A stretch of DNA of 64,000 nucleotides from the NCBI GenBank assembly GCA_964591085.1, contig CAZPXH010000001.1:124001-188000 (forward strand), in the 5' to 3' direction. The notes beneath the pieces were generated by a model. It did no database searches. It saw only the letters and a program-made list of their open reading frames with translations, and was not told the origin of the DNA. This document shows positions 26,230 through 34,928 of the stretch, piece by piece. Made by a program: the position numbers and the translations under genes. How positions within the stretch are numbered: position 1 is the first letter of the stretch; each line of letters begins with the position of its first letter. Source of the DNA: CAZPXH01 sp964591085. Lineage in GTDB: Bacteria > Spirochaetota > Spirochaetia > DSM-27196 > CAZPXH01.

Positions 26230-26962
26230 GTGTTCTCCGGAAGATTTTGGCGGATCCTGGAGCGCAGCAAGCAACGGGAGATGTTGCGTCGCTACCTGCC
26301 GGCGCACCTGGTCCAGCGTTTTGATGCGCCCGGCCGCCTTGGGTCCAGCGGGGGCACTGTTACCAGCCCGGTGGTGTTGTTTGCGGATGTCCGGGGCTTC
26401 ACGCGGATCTCCAAAGGGCCTGAATCCCCGGGGCGTGATTGATCTCCTCAACGAGTACTTTGACCCGATGATCAGCGCTGCCTTTGAGGCTGGTGGAATC
26501 CTGGACAATCTCATCGGGGACGGGATGATGTTGGGCTTTGGCCCGTGTGATGGACGTCACGCCGGCACTCCTGCAGATCAGGCGGTGAATGCCGCAACGG
26601 GCTTACTTCATCAGCTGCAAGTCATCAACGGGAAACGGAGCTTTGCCGGACAGGAACCCCTCTCGGTGGGAATCGGGGTTCATGCGGGCCAGGTGGTGGT
26701 TGGTGAGATCGGCAGCAGCCGCAGGAAGGACTTCACCGTGCTTGGTAACGCGGTGAACACCGCGTCACGGATTGAAGGCATGACACGCGAGCATGGCGTT
26801 CCACTGCTGCTCTCAGAGCAGTTTGTTGCCGACTTCAGTGGGACCTTGCGCCGGGATCAACTGTGGCGGCTCGGCAGCGTGGCCGTCCGCCGAAAGCAGC
26901 CGGCCGTCACCATTTACAAAGTGGCTGAGGTTGGTGAGCGGTTCGCTGCGAATTCGCCGTAA
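26230..26962 (+). pseudogene. Class III adenylate/guanylate cyclase interrupted by a single-base frameshift
   Basis: The first frame, from the GTG at 26230, gives RRYLPAHLVQRF and the catalytic start VVLFADVRGFTRISKG, then stops. One base later, from about 26420, the next frame gives NPRGVIDLLNEYFDPMIS, NLIGDGMMLGFGP, VGIGVHAGQVVVGEIGS and GNAVNTASRIEG. Removing one C from the GGGCC at 26416-26420 would restore one ~243-aa cyclase domain with both metal Asp residues. This may be a true mutation or a sequencing/assembly error. No sensor domain is present. Confidence 0.82.
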
Positions 26963-27027
26963 AAGACTGGATTGGACATTAGCGGGAAACCTTGGTATCC
27001 TTTTGCTCCTATGAGGTCTCTGTAGCA

Positions 27028-27456
27028 ATGCGCTTCTGGGTCAAGGGTAGTGAGTGGCTTGATGCGGGTGACGATCATGCCGCGCTGGTGTTGGCGGACC
27101 CCGGACGCTTTGGAGTGGAGGCCGGCACAATAGACCAGGTCTATGCCGCCTCCGGCGGGAAGCCGGGCAGCGAAGGACCGGGACGGGACGCTCTCCTAAA
27201 GGAAGTCTGCAAGGCCGGCTGGACCCGCATCCGCGTCATTGGAGCGGGTAAAGACGCCCGCGTTGTCTGTCAGGCCTGGGGACTGGACCGGTGTATCCCG
27301 GATATTCCGGCCTTCCTGGCTGAAATCACAGCCCGGGGTATCGGTTCCCCGGGGGCAGAACTCGCTCTGGTTGACCTCTCCGGGGATGATGTCCGCAACT
27401 TCCGTATCAGCACGGGAGAGGGTGGTGATGCGGAAGGGGACCTGGAGTCCGTCTGA
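27028..27456 (+). CDS. Hypothetical protein
   Basis: 142 aa, no recognised family. It starts MRFWVKGSEWLDAGDDHAAL and has an alpha/beta pattern with TRIRVIGAGKDARVVCQAWG. The ATG at 27028 is preceded by GAGG 11 nt upstream; a TTG at 26992 in the same frame is a weaker alternative. It stands alone between the broken cyclase and the tetR gene. Confidence 0.55.
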   Translation: MRFWVKGSEWLDAGDDHAALVLADPGRFGVEAGTIDQVYAASGGKPGSEGPGRDALLKEVCKAGWTRIRVIGAGKDARVVCQAWGLDRCIPDIPAFLAEITARGIGSPGAELALVDLSGDDVRNFRISTGEGGDAEGDLESV

Positions 27457-27524
27457 TCGTCGGATAGCCCAGGGCGATTTCCGGTTTCGGAGTTGCTCGG
27501 GCCAGGCGGCTGTGGAAGCCCCGC

Positions 27525-28151
27525 CTAGTCCGTCAGGCCGCGGACCAGGGAAAGGAACACCGTTTGGACGGCTTCCCCGGAATACCGCTCAGGTTCCAGC
27601 GTTCGCAGCAGGCTCAGACCGGATAGCAGGACGATGAAAGCATCCGCTACGATCTGCGGGTGCCTCGGAGCTGGCTGGCCGTTGGCAGAACGGTGCGCAG
27701 CAACCAGGTCTGCAACCGCATCCCGTAACTGATCAAACTGTGCAAGGTAGCGCGGGGCAAGTTCGGGATGCCGGACGCCGGCAAGCTGGAATTCCAGCAT
27801 CCAGGTAGCATTTGAGTTTGCGCCTGCAAACGCGTTGCTGATCCGGGCGAAAGCTGCAGCAAGGGCCGCCTCATCCCCGTCTCTTGGCATCTGCCGGACG
27901 CCCGCGATGTCGCCGTCAAAGCCGGAGTCCATCAGCTCGCCCAGGAGATCCAGCTTGTCTCGGTAGTTGGAGTAAAAGGCTCCCCGGCTGTAGCCCGCGT
28001 CCTCCGCTATCTCGTCAATGCTCGCACCGGCTACGCCCTGGAGCGCAAACAGACGTTGAGCCGACTCCAGAAGCCGCTGACGGGTCTGTTCCCGCTGTTC
28101 CTGTCTGGTCAGGCGCTTTCTGCCTGCAGAAGTTTCCGGTCCGTCGGTCAC
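27525..28151 (-). CDS. TetR-family transcription repressor
   Basis: 208 aa. The N-terminal helix-turn-helix (RQRLLESAQRLFALQGVAG, IDEIAEDAGYSRGAFYSNY) is typical, and the C-terminal ligand domain is not assignable. I chose the GTG at 28151 because it overlaps the epimerase stop by 4 nt (GTGA), showing coupling. The palindrome upstream of the operon is a likely autoregulatory operator. Confidence 0.9.
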   Translation of the reverse strand: MTDGPETSAGRKRLTRQEQREQTRQRLLESAQRLFALQGVAGASIDEIAEDAGYSRGAFYSNYRDKLDLLGELMDSGFDGDIAGVRQMPRDGDEAALAAAFARISNAFAGANSNATWMLEFQLAGVRHPELAPRYLAQFDQLRDAVADLVAAHRSANGQPAPRHPQIVADAFIVLLSGLSLLRTLEPERYSGEAVQTVFLSLVRGLTD

Positions 28152-29107
28152 GCGGCTGCTCTCATCCTCCCAGCGTACCACGCAAGTGCCGCCCGGAGGC
28201 CATCCTCCAGTGGTGTCGGCTGAATCGCCAGTTCTTCAGAGGTCCGGCTGCTGTCCGTAACAAAGTCCTCGTTCCATTCGTAGAGCATCTCAACCACCTC
28301 ACCCGCCTGTGGCATGAACAGGCCGGCAAGGCGCAGTGCGCCGGGTCCAACCGTGGTAATGCGCGCGCCAGACTCCACCCCGTGCTGCCCGAGCAGGGGT
28401 GTCAGCAGTGTTTCCAGCTCCGGAATCCGAACCGCCGGGGCATTCGGAACAAGCCAGGTTTCCGGCCGTTTCGCCGCACGGTGGCCGGCGGCAACAAGTG
28501 CTGCGGCAAAGTCAGGGACGTAGGTGTAGCTGTGCAGTGAGGATCGGTTACCAAACAGTTGTCCCGGCTTGCCGGCAAGCATCGGCACCAGGAATCGCTC
28601 CCCAAAGATTGCATCCTTCACACCAGGTCCGTAGAAGTCGCTGGCACGGACCATGGAAAGCCGGAAGTCACCTTTCTCGGCGCGGGCCAAGGCCTCTGTT
28701 TCCAGGTCAGCCCGGACTCGACCCTTCCTGCTGACCGGTCGGAACTCGCTTGTCTCGGTGAAGGGTTCCTCCGCCTCGCCAAAGGCGTAGAGGTTGGTGG
28801 CAAGCACCAGGTGCGCGCCTGCACGCGCGGATGCCTCTGCTATGCTCCGCCACAGCACCGGAAGATCCTGCGTCCAGCGATGATAGGGGACGTTTGCGGT
28901 GTTGTAGATCACCCCGGCACCGGCCGCAGCCCTTGCGACGGACTCCGCATCCCGAGCGTCCACGGCCTGGAACTCAACTCCGCTGGAGCCATCGGGCAAC
29001 CGGTTGCTCCGGCTGAGCAGGACCACCCGTTCGCCTGCCCCGGCCAGGGTCTGCGCAAGGCAAACACCCACGGACCCGCCTCCAATAACTACATGCTTCT
29101 CACTCAC
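28148..29107 (-). CDS. NAD-dependent epimerase/dehydratase-family protein
   Basis: 319 aa extended-SDR protein. GGGSVGVCLAQTLAGAGERV is a Rossmann loop and GVIYNTANVPYHRW a nucleotide-binding strand; the catalytic region around VRASDFYGPGV matches nucleotide-sugar epimerase-like proteins. Substrate unknown. It is the first gene of the tetR operon, starts with GTG behind GGTGGGG, and is divergent from the aldehyde dehydrogenase. Confidence 0.8.
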   Translation of the reverse strand: MSEKHVVIGGGSVGVCLAQTLAGAGERVVLLSRSNRLPDGSSGVEFQAVDARDAESVARAAAGAGVIYNTANVPYHRWTQDLPVLWRSIAEASARAGAHLVLATNLYAFGEAEEPFTETSEFRPVSRKGRVRADLETEALARAEKGDFRLSMVRASDFYGPGVKDAIFGERFLVPMLAGKPGQLFGNRSSLHSYTYVPDFAAALVAAGHRAAKRPETWLVPNAPAVRIPELETLLTPLLGQHGVESGARITTVGPGALRLAGLFMPQAGEVVEMLYEWNEDFVTDSSRTSEELAIQPTPLEDGLRAALAWYAGRMRAAA

Positions 29108-29118
29108 CGTGCCCCACC

Positions 29119-29189
29119 TTTCAGATACGCCAATACATCTGAAAACAAGATATCACATGACGTACTGGAATACAAGACCGTATCTGAAA
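29119..29189. promoter_or_regulatory. Palindromic operator candidate between epimerase-tetR and aldehyde dehydrogenase
   Basis: TTTCAGAT (29119-29126) and ATCTGAAA (29137-29144) are perfect 8-bp arms around a 10-nt spacer. A third ATCTGAAA half-site is at 29182-29189. The sites overlap the probable epimerase promoter. The adjacent TetR protein is the obvious candidate binder. Confidence 0.6.
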
Positions 29190-29269
29190 GCGTGCAAACT
29201 CGGACCCCTGGTAGCTCATCCGCGGCCTGACTCTTTTCCCGGGCCGCCCCCAATGGATACTCTCATGGC

Positions 29270-30643
29270 ATGTCACCAACCGAACTTCTGGAACTTCAGC
29301 GTGCGCACGTCAGACGCGGAGCAATGCGTGACGTGGCGGTGAGGCGCCGCTACCTGGAACAGCTTCGAGCAGTCTTGAAGGCAGGGGAGTCCAGGATTCG
29401 GGAAGCACTGGCCGCGGACCTGGGCAAGCCGGAGCTGGAAGTTGTCACCAGTGAGACCGGAATGGTCATGCAGGAGATCCGAACCCAGCGCAAGCACGCC
29501 GCCCGGTGGACCCAGGCTCGTAGACGCGCTCCCTCTGCGCTCTTGTTTCCAGGCCGGAGCCGGATCCTCAGGGAACCCTGGGGCTCGGTCCTGGTGATGG
29601 GGCCCTGGAATTACCCGGTGCAGCTTGCACTGGTTCCCGCTGTCGGTGCGCTGGCCGCCGGAAACAGCGTGGTGGTCAAGCCGTCAGAGATCACTGCGAA
29701 CACTGCATCGGTCCTGGAAGAACTAATCAACGCCTCCTTTGCTCCCGAGGTTCTCCACGTTCTGACCGGTGGGCCGGACCTCGCCGCTGACCTTTCGGCG
29801 ACGCCGTTCGACTACATCTTCTTCACCGGAAGCACGGGCACCGGACGCAAGGTTGCCCAGGCCGCGGCGGCAAATCTGGTTCCGGTGACGCTGGAGCTTG
29901 GCGGAAAGTGCCCGGTTGTTGTGGGACCCGGTGTTGATCCGGGACTGGTGGCGCGTCGGCTCGCCTTTGGAAAGTACCTCAACGCGGGCCAGACCTGCAT
30001 TGCACCGGACACGGCGCTGGTACACCGCTCGCTCGCAGAGGCGCTCCCAGAGGAGATGGGAAAGGCGATCACCCGCTTCTACGGAACCGATCCCCAGTCA
30101 TCCGCGGACTACGGACGGATGGTGAGCGACCGACACTTTGACCGGATCTCGGAGATGTTGGAACAAGGCGAAGTGCTGATTGGAGGGCAGCAGGATCGGG
30201 AGTCCCGTTACGTTGCGCCCACCGTGATGTCTGAGCCCAGGCCCGGCAGCTCGCTTGCTGAGGAAGAGATCTTTGGTCCCATCCTCCCAATTCGCCTGTG
30301 GGATACACGGGAGGAGCTGGATCAGCTTCTTGCCGGCTTTGGGCGCCCGCTTGCGTTCTACACCTTCAGCAGAGACCGGGGCCTGTCGGAGGATCTCCGG
30401 CTGCGGTATCCGGCGGGAGCACACGTGGTGAACGAGGTGGTATCCCACATCACAAGCCCACGCCTGCCGTTTGGCGGAGTGGGAGAAAGCGGAATGGGGC
30501 AGTATCGCGGTCAGTTCAGCATTGACACGTTCACCCGGCCGATGACGCACTTCGCACGCGGAGCAGGCCGGGAGATCAAGTTCGCTTATCCGCCCTACGG
30601 GCCCCGGGTGAAGCGCCTGGTAAGCGCGCTCTTCAACCGCTAG
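29270..30643 (+). CDS. Class 3-type NAD(P)+ aldehyde dehydrogenase
   Basis: 457 aa, the compact length of class 3/fatty aldehyde dehydrogenases. Visible are VLVMGPWNYPVQL, FFTGSTGTGRKVA (cofactor), the general base Glu in LELGGKCP and the catalytic Cys in NAGQTCIAPD. It oxidises medium- or long-chain aldehydes to acids, fitting the fatty-acid context. The C-terminus (GAGREIKFAYPPYG) is also typical of this class. GATACT lies 8 nt before the ATG. Confidence 0.93.
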   Translation: MSPTELLELQRAHVRRGAMRDVAVRRRYLEQLRAVLKAGESRIREALAADLGKPELEVVTSETGMVMQEIRTQRKHAARWTQARRRAPSALLFPGRSRILREPWGSVLVMGPWNYPVQLALVPAVGALAAGNSVVVKPSEITANTASVLEELINASFAPEVLHVLTGGPDLAADLSATPFDYIFFTGSTGTGRKVAQAAAANLVPVTLELGGKCPVVVGPGVDPGLVARRLAFGKYLNAGQTCIAPDTALVHRSLAEALPEEMGKAITRFYGTDPQSSADYGRMVSDRHFDRISEMLEQGEVLIGGQQDRESRYVAPTVMSEPRPGSSLAEEEIFGPILPIRLWDTREELDQLLAGFGRPLAFYTFSRDRGLSEDLRLRYPAGAHVVNEVVSHITSPRLPFGGVGESGMGQYRGQFSIDTFTRPMTHFARGAGREIKFAYPPYGPRVKRLVSALFNR

Positions 30644-30724
30644 CTACGGCACCGGGCCGGTCCGCGATGCTGGCGCTGGGCATCCACGCTGCGTCGGTCG
30701 GCCAGGAGGGACGTTGGCATAACC

Positions 30725-31282
30725 TCAGCGCCGGCGGCCATCCTGGGCAAAGGTGGTGATGTTCCAGGGGTAGGGGACCTCAGGCTCGCTCGCCTCGTTT
30801 AGTCGGGCAAGGTGCAATTGCCAGCCCGGGTAGTTGGACGCGCCGATATAGCGGACCTTGCCCTCCCGCACCAGCAGATCCAGGGTCTCCGTGAGCTCCG
30901 TGCCCTCGTCCCAGCAGTGCACCTGGTAGAGATCGATGTAGTCAGTTCCAAGCCTGCGGAGAGAGGCCTCCAGCTCCCTCAGAATGGCCTTCCGGCTCAC
31001 CCCGCGGTCATTGGGGCCGTCTCCCATCGCAAAGCGCACCTTGGTAGCGATGACAAGGTCATCTCGCTTCACCGAGGACTTGGCCAACCATCGGCCGATG
31101 ATCTCCTCCGATGTCCCGGTCCCGTAGACGTTGGCAGTGTCGATGAAGGTCCCACCTGCCTCCACAAATCTTTCCAGCAGGGGATAGCTGTCCTCCTCCG
31201 CGGTCTCTCTGCCAAAGGTCATGGCGCCAAGGCAGAGTTCACTGACCTTGAGCCCGGTTGCTCCCAGGAACTGATACTGCAT
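30725..31282 (-). pseudogene. Aldo/keto reductase with an internal deletion
   Basis: 185 aa against a family norm of about 310-350. Residues 1-158 are a good AKR first half with the catalytic tetrad Asp48, Tyr53, Lys81 and His122 (TFIDTANVYG, IATKVRF, YQVHCWD) up to GASNYPGWQL. The sequence then jumps to LNEASEPEVPYPWNITTF, which reads like the natural C-terminal tail of the family. About 130 residues, including most of the cofactor-binding half of the barrel, are missing in frame near 30810. The start overlaps the GNAT stop by 1 nt (TGATG). Probably non-functional, or a collapsed assembly. Confidence 0.78.
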
Positions 31283-32130
31283 CAGGCAAAGTGCAGCATC
31301 CGGTAGCGGTCCATGTCCACAAACCCAAGCCTCCGGTAGATGCTGCCCGCCGCGGGATTGTTGTAGAACAGGGCAGCCACCAGTCCGGACTCGTGGAGGC
31401 GCCGGACCAGATCTGCAACCAGAAGGCTGGCCAGCCCCCGCCCGCGCCATTGGGGCAGGGTAAACACGCCCACGATCATGGCGGATGCCTCGTTCGCCGC
31501 GGCCCAGGCGGCTCGGGCAATCAACGCGTCTTCCTTCAGTGCCACAAGATTGAACCCCTGCCCTGATCTCAAGCCCTCCACCAGAACCTGCACGGCCTCA
31601 TCGGAAACCGTGAACTCCGGGATCAGTCGCTGCGCAGCCACCAATCTTTCAATCAAAGGCAGATCATCCGCGGCGGTGGAACGCAGCCTGATCCGGTCTC
31701 TTCCGGCTTCGGCCCTCACCTCAGAGAGCCACTCCGGTGCACGCGCTTCTTCCGGGCCGCAGCGCGCAAGGTACAGCTCCTGTCCCCGACCCACCGGTGG
31801 TAGCCACGGCTCCAGCGGATCCAGGCAGCGCCGAAGGCCGCCCATGCGGTTAGCCTTGCCCGCATGCACCCAATCACTGACAACGCGGCCAAAGCGTCCA
31901 CGATCTGGCTCTGCTTCTGCGGCCTCGTAGTACAGCGCAACGCCAAAGTGACGCAGGAGCACCGCAATTGGCTGTCCGCCGGCATCCTGTTCCACCACCG
32001 CTTCCTGGAACGGCGCGCGGTTCAGCCCATGCGCGGCCAGGTCTCCGAGCAGGAAGGCGTTTGCCTCAGGCTCCCGGAGCAGGAGGTTCCGGATAGCCGG
32101 CAGATTGGGCGTGCGGGACGGGGCAGGCAT
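31282..32130 (-). CDS. GNAT-family N-acetyltransferase
   Basis: 282 aa. The C-terminal GNAT domain shows GVFTLPQWRGRGLASLLVAD (acetyl-CoA pyrophosphate loop) and LFYNNPAAGSIYRRLGF. The N-terminal ~140 residues form a divergent domain, as in two-domain GNAT proteins. The start was placed at the ATG at 32130, preceded by AGGAG and 4 nt after the methyltransferase stop; the frame stays open further upstream but that part is arginine/serine-rich shadow sequence. Substrate unknown. Confidence 0.86.
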   Translation of the reverse strand: MPAPSRTPNLPAIRNLLLREPEANAFLLGDLAAHGLNRAPFQEAVVEQDAGGQPIAVLLRHFGVALYYEAAEAEPDRGRFGRVVSDWVHAGKANRMGGLRRCLDPLEPWLPPVGRGQELYLARCGPEEARAPEWLSEVRAEAGRDRIRLRSTAADDLPLIERLVAAQRLIPEFTVSDEAVQVLVEGLRSGQGFNLVALKEDALIARAAWAAANEASAMIVGVFTLPQWRGRGLASLLVADLVRRLHESGLVAALFYNNPAAGSIYRRLGFVDMDRYRMLHFA

Positions 32131-32134
32131 GGGG

Positions 32135-32758
32135 TTATGCTCTCCTGACCGCCACGCCGCCATAGAGCGGGAACAGGCGGCCGGGTCCGGTGATGACGTC
32201 TCGGTGCCAGACTTCGCGGACATGGAGGGGGGAATCCTCCAGGAGTCCGCGAACATCGCGAGTAAGGGAACAGCCGGCAATGACGCGCTGCATGCCGTTG
32301 AGCCGATGCTGCCAGACCGCCACCAACGGGCTTGCGGAAGCGCCGTGCTCCAGAAAGCGATATTCGCCGCCGGGGGCAAGAACCCGGTGCACCTCGGCAA
32401 GGAGGGCAGCGGGATCACGGACACCACACAGGAGCAGCGTACTGACAACACTGCGAAAAGAGTTGTCCGCGAAGGGTAGGAACTCACCCGGGGAGTCGTA
32501 CCAGAGGATACGCAGGCCGCTGTGGACCGCGCGGTGTTCCGCCTTGCGCCTGATCCCGTGAGCTGGGTCCGCCGCGTGGAGTTCCGTGACTTCCGGTGGG
32601 TAATGCGGTAGGTTGTTACCGGTTCCCACTCCAATCTCCAGCACTTCGCCGGACAGCCCGGCAAGTTGCTGTGTCCTGAGATCGCGAATTGCCGGCACAT
32701 TGGCCGCGTCAATCAGAACCGCGCGGCCGCGTTCCAGCAATTCACGGAACCCGTTCAT
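32135..32758 (-). CDS. Class I SAM-dependent methyltransferase
   Basis: 207 aa. Motif I is VLEIGVGTGNNL; the later FADNSFRSVVSTLLL and EVHRVLAPGGEYRF are the Methyltransf_11 acidic loop and post-motif. It resembles the phosphatidylethanolamine- or UbiE-like small methyltransferases, but the substrate cannot be read from the sequence. It is the first gene of an operon with the GNAT and aldo/keto reductase genes. Confidence 0.88.
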   Translation of the reverse strand: MNGFRELLERGRAVLIDAANVPAIRDLRTQQLAGLSGEVLEIGVGTGNNLPHYPPEVTELHAADPAHGIRRKAEHRAVHSGLRILWYDSPGEFLPFADNSFRSVVSTLLLCGVRDPAALLAEVHRVLAPGGEYRFLEHGASASPLVAVWQHRLNGMQRVIAGCSLTRDVRGLLEDSPLHVREVWHRDVITGPGRLFPLYGGVAVRRA

Positions 32759-32815
32759 ACGAAAAGACCTGTCATCCCGGCAAGACTACCATTGCCCGGG
32801 TCAGAGAATCCTGCG

Positions 32816-32821
32816 TAGTCT
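32816..32821 (+). promoter_or_regulatory. Leaderless-type -10 box TAGTCT for the IMPase gene
   Basis: Six nucleotides separate the box from the GTG at 32828, which decides that start. Confidence 0.55.
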
Positions 32822-32827
32822 TCAGAG

Positions 32828-33643
32828 GTGTTGCATGACTCGCTGATGCAGAAGGTGGAAGTGCTGATTCGGGATGCCGCCGATGAATTCATCCTTCCGC
32901 GCTTCCGTGCGCTTCCGGAAGACGCGGTTCGCGCCAAATCTCACCCCAATGACCTTGTCACCATTGCCGATGAACAGACCGAGGTGGCGCTGCGGCCACA
33001 GCTTGAGTCTCTGGTTCCTGGCTCGCTCGTCATCGGTGAGGAAGCGGTTGCGGAGGATCCGACACTGCTTGGTCGTCTGGATGCAGATGGAGATTTCTGG
33101 GTGGTGGATCCCGTGGACGGCACCTGGAACTTTGTCCACGGAAACGAAGGGTTTGCTTCCATGGTCGCCTTCATCCGGAAAGGACGAATCGTGGGTAGCT
33201 GGATCCTTGCTGTGACAGAAGGCAGCATGGCCATTGCAGAGCGTGGTTCGGGCGCAGAGTGGAACGGTGTGTCTGCCCTGGGTCTGGCCCCGCGCCTTCC
33301 GGTATCGGAGGCGGCGATCGATATTCCCGGTCCGTTCACCGGAAGCCCCTTTGCGGCTGGTGTGGCTGCCGGCCTGGCTGCGGTGTCCTCCACAACGGAT
33401 AGCCGATGCGCCGGTTGGGCTTATATCCGGCTGATCACCGGAGAAACCCAGGCCTACCTGCCCGGAAAGATGATGCCGTGGGACCACGCTCCAGGGGTCC
33501 TTCTGGTGGAGGAAGCCGGTGGCAGGAGTGCCTTTCTGCCGGACTCTGCACCCTACCGGCCGGTGCCCCAGGAACCATGCCCCCTGCTTTCCACGGGCAA
33601 CTCCGGGATGTGGAACGCTCTGCAGGACGCGTTTACAGCCTGA
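32828..33643 (+). CDS. Inositol-monophosphatase-family phosphatase
   Basis: 271 aa with the complete metal site of the family: GEEAV, DPVDGTWNF and, near the end, MPWDHAPGVLLVEEAGG. Substrates in the family include inositol phosphate, PAP and histidinol phosphate; none can be chosen here. The GTG start is supported by TAGTCT (32816-32821) exactly 6 nt upstream, the leaderless pattern seen elsewhere. Confidence 0.92.
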   Translation: MLHDSLMQKVEVLIRDAADEFILPRFRALPEDAVRAKSHPNDLVTIADEQTEVALRPQLESLVPGSLVIGEEAVAEDPTLLGRLDADGDFWVVDPVDGTWNFVHGNEGFASMVAFIRKGRIVGSWILAVTEGSMAIAERGSGAEWNGVSALGLAPRLPVSEAAIDIPGPFTGSPFAAGVAAGLAAVSSTTDSRCAGWAYIRLITGETQAYLPGKMMPWDHAPGVLLVEEAGGRSAFLPDSAPYRPVPQEPCPLLSTGNSGMWNALQDAFTA

Positions 33644-33767
33644 ATCACTGCTTCCTGTCGTTCACGTTGCGCGGGACGCCGAGGATGACCGGAAGCTGAG
33701 ATCGCCGGGATCGCCGGTCGCCGTTAGGAAGGCTGCGGCAGCATATTTTGGAGAGTGGAGGTTCACG

Positions 33768-34511
33768 GTGGCAGAACAGAAGGTTGTGCAAAAGGTTGCG
33801 GTAGTGGCTGGTGGGGCTGGAGGAATCGGTGAGGGCGTGGTGCACGCGCTCAAGCGGGAAGGCTTCCACGTGGTTGTGCCTATCCGTGAGGGGGACAAGG
33901 AGGGCCGGCTCAAGGATTACGTGTCCGATATTGAGGCTGGTAGCCTTACAGCGATTGCCGCAGACCTTTCCAGCGAATCTGATGTTGCCAGGCTGCTTGA
34001 AGAGGCACTGCGGCTTACCGGGAAGATTGATGCTGTCGTGGTTTCAGTCGGCTCCTACTACTACGGCTACAGCCTGCACCGGATGCCCTTTGATGACTGG
34101 CTGGGAACCGTTCGGGACAACCTGCGGACCCACTACCTCCTGCAGCGGTATCTGCTGGACCAGATGCACAATCAGGGTTCCGGGACCTACGTCACCCTCA
34201 CCGGTCCGGAGGCGGACGCGGTAATCCCGGATGCAGGCACGATGTCCATTATGGCGTCAGCCCAGAAAATGATGGCCCGGGTGATGGCCTACGAGGCCTT
34301 CGGAACGGCTATCCGCGTTCACGTGATCACGGCCCAGACCTCAATCCTCACCCGTAGCCGGGGAGAACAGGCCGGCACTGACTGGATCACCGCGCAGGAC
34401 CTGGGCGAGTACGTGTGCGCGCTTATTGGGGGCAATAGCCCCGGCACCGGAGACGTGATCCATGAGCTGCGCAACCGTGATCACCTGAAGCGCCTGCTTC
34501 AGCTCCTGTAG
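33768..34511 (+). CDS. Atypical SDR without the catalytic tyrosine
   Basis: 247 aa. The cofactor loop VVAGGAGGIGEGVVHALKRE and Asp in AADLSSE are present, but the usual YxxxK is replaced by MSIMASAQKMM, so the Tyr is absent although Lys remains. The substrate-binding part is otherwise conserved in length. It may be a non-catalytic or differently acting member. GTG is preceded by GGAGG with 6-nt spacing. Confidence 0.78.
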   Translation: MAEQKVVQKVAVVAGGAGGIGEGVVHALKREGFHVVVPIREGDKEGRLKDYVSDIEAGSLTAIAADLSSESDVARLLEEALRLTGKIDAVVVSVGSYYYGYSLHRMPFDDWLGTVRDNLRTHYLLQRYLLDQMHNQGSGTYVTLTGPEADAVIPDAGTMSIMASAQKMMARVMAYEAFGTAIRVHVITAQTSILTRSRGEQAGTDWITAQDLGEYVCALIGGNSPGTGDVIHELRNRDHLKRLLQLL

Positions 34512-34522
34512 GCCGGGAGTCC

Positions 34523-34918
34523 TCAGTCCGCGCTGCCAGGCGAGATTGCGCTCCGAAACCAGGCCGGCATCGGGGCCGGGCGTCCCCGGGTATCAATGCA
34601 GACCATTCGGGTTGTCGCCTGTGCGTGCACAACACCGTCCCTTCCGCTTACATCATAGTCCAGCCAGAAGCTGCTCTTCTTCACGCTCCTTGCACTGAAG
34701 GTTATGTCCAGGGGATAGAGCTCCTCAACGGGAACGCGGTAGTCAATCTCAATCCGGGCAACAACAAAGGTGGGGCGTTCTGTCCCCATCTCCTGCAGGA
34801 GACGCTCCAGGAACTGCCAACGTGCGGTTTCCAGCAGCGTGAGGTAGGTTGCGTTGTTTACGTGGCCGTAGGCGTCCAGATCGCGGAAGCGGAGAGTCAC
34901 GCGCTCGGTGAACTGCAT
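34523..34918 (-). CDS. 4-hydroxybenzoyl-CoA thioesterase-type (YbgC/FadM-like) acyl-CoA thioesterase
   Basis: 131 aa hotdog protein. RFRDLDAYGHVNNATYLTLLETARW is the family signature with the catalytic Asp. It hydrolyses acyl-CoA thioesters in the cytoplasm. The ATG at 34918 is preceded by GAGGG, 11 nt from the mltG stop, so it is the second gene of that operon. Confidence 0.88.
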   Translation of the reverse strand: MQFTERVTLRFRDLDAYGHVNNATYLTLLETARWQFLERLLQEMGTERPTFVVARIEIDYRVPVEELYPLDITFSARSVKKSSFWLDYDVSGRDGVVHAQATTRMVCIDTRGRPAPMPAWFRSAISPGSAD

Positions 34919-34928
34919 GTCTCTGCCC

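Noticed and set aside
31283..31450. Extended start of the aldo/keto reductase
   Set aside because: The extension lies within the GNAT C-terminus; MQYQFLGATG at 31282 is the natural family start and is coupled by TGATG.
32131..32712. 190-residue extension of the GNAT gene
   Set aside because: It is antisense-like Ser/Arg/Cys-rich sequence in another frame of the methyltransferase gene; a good ribosome-binding site and ATG are at 32130.
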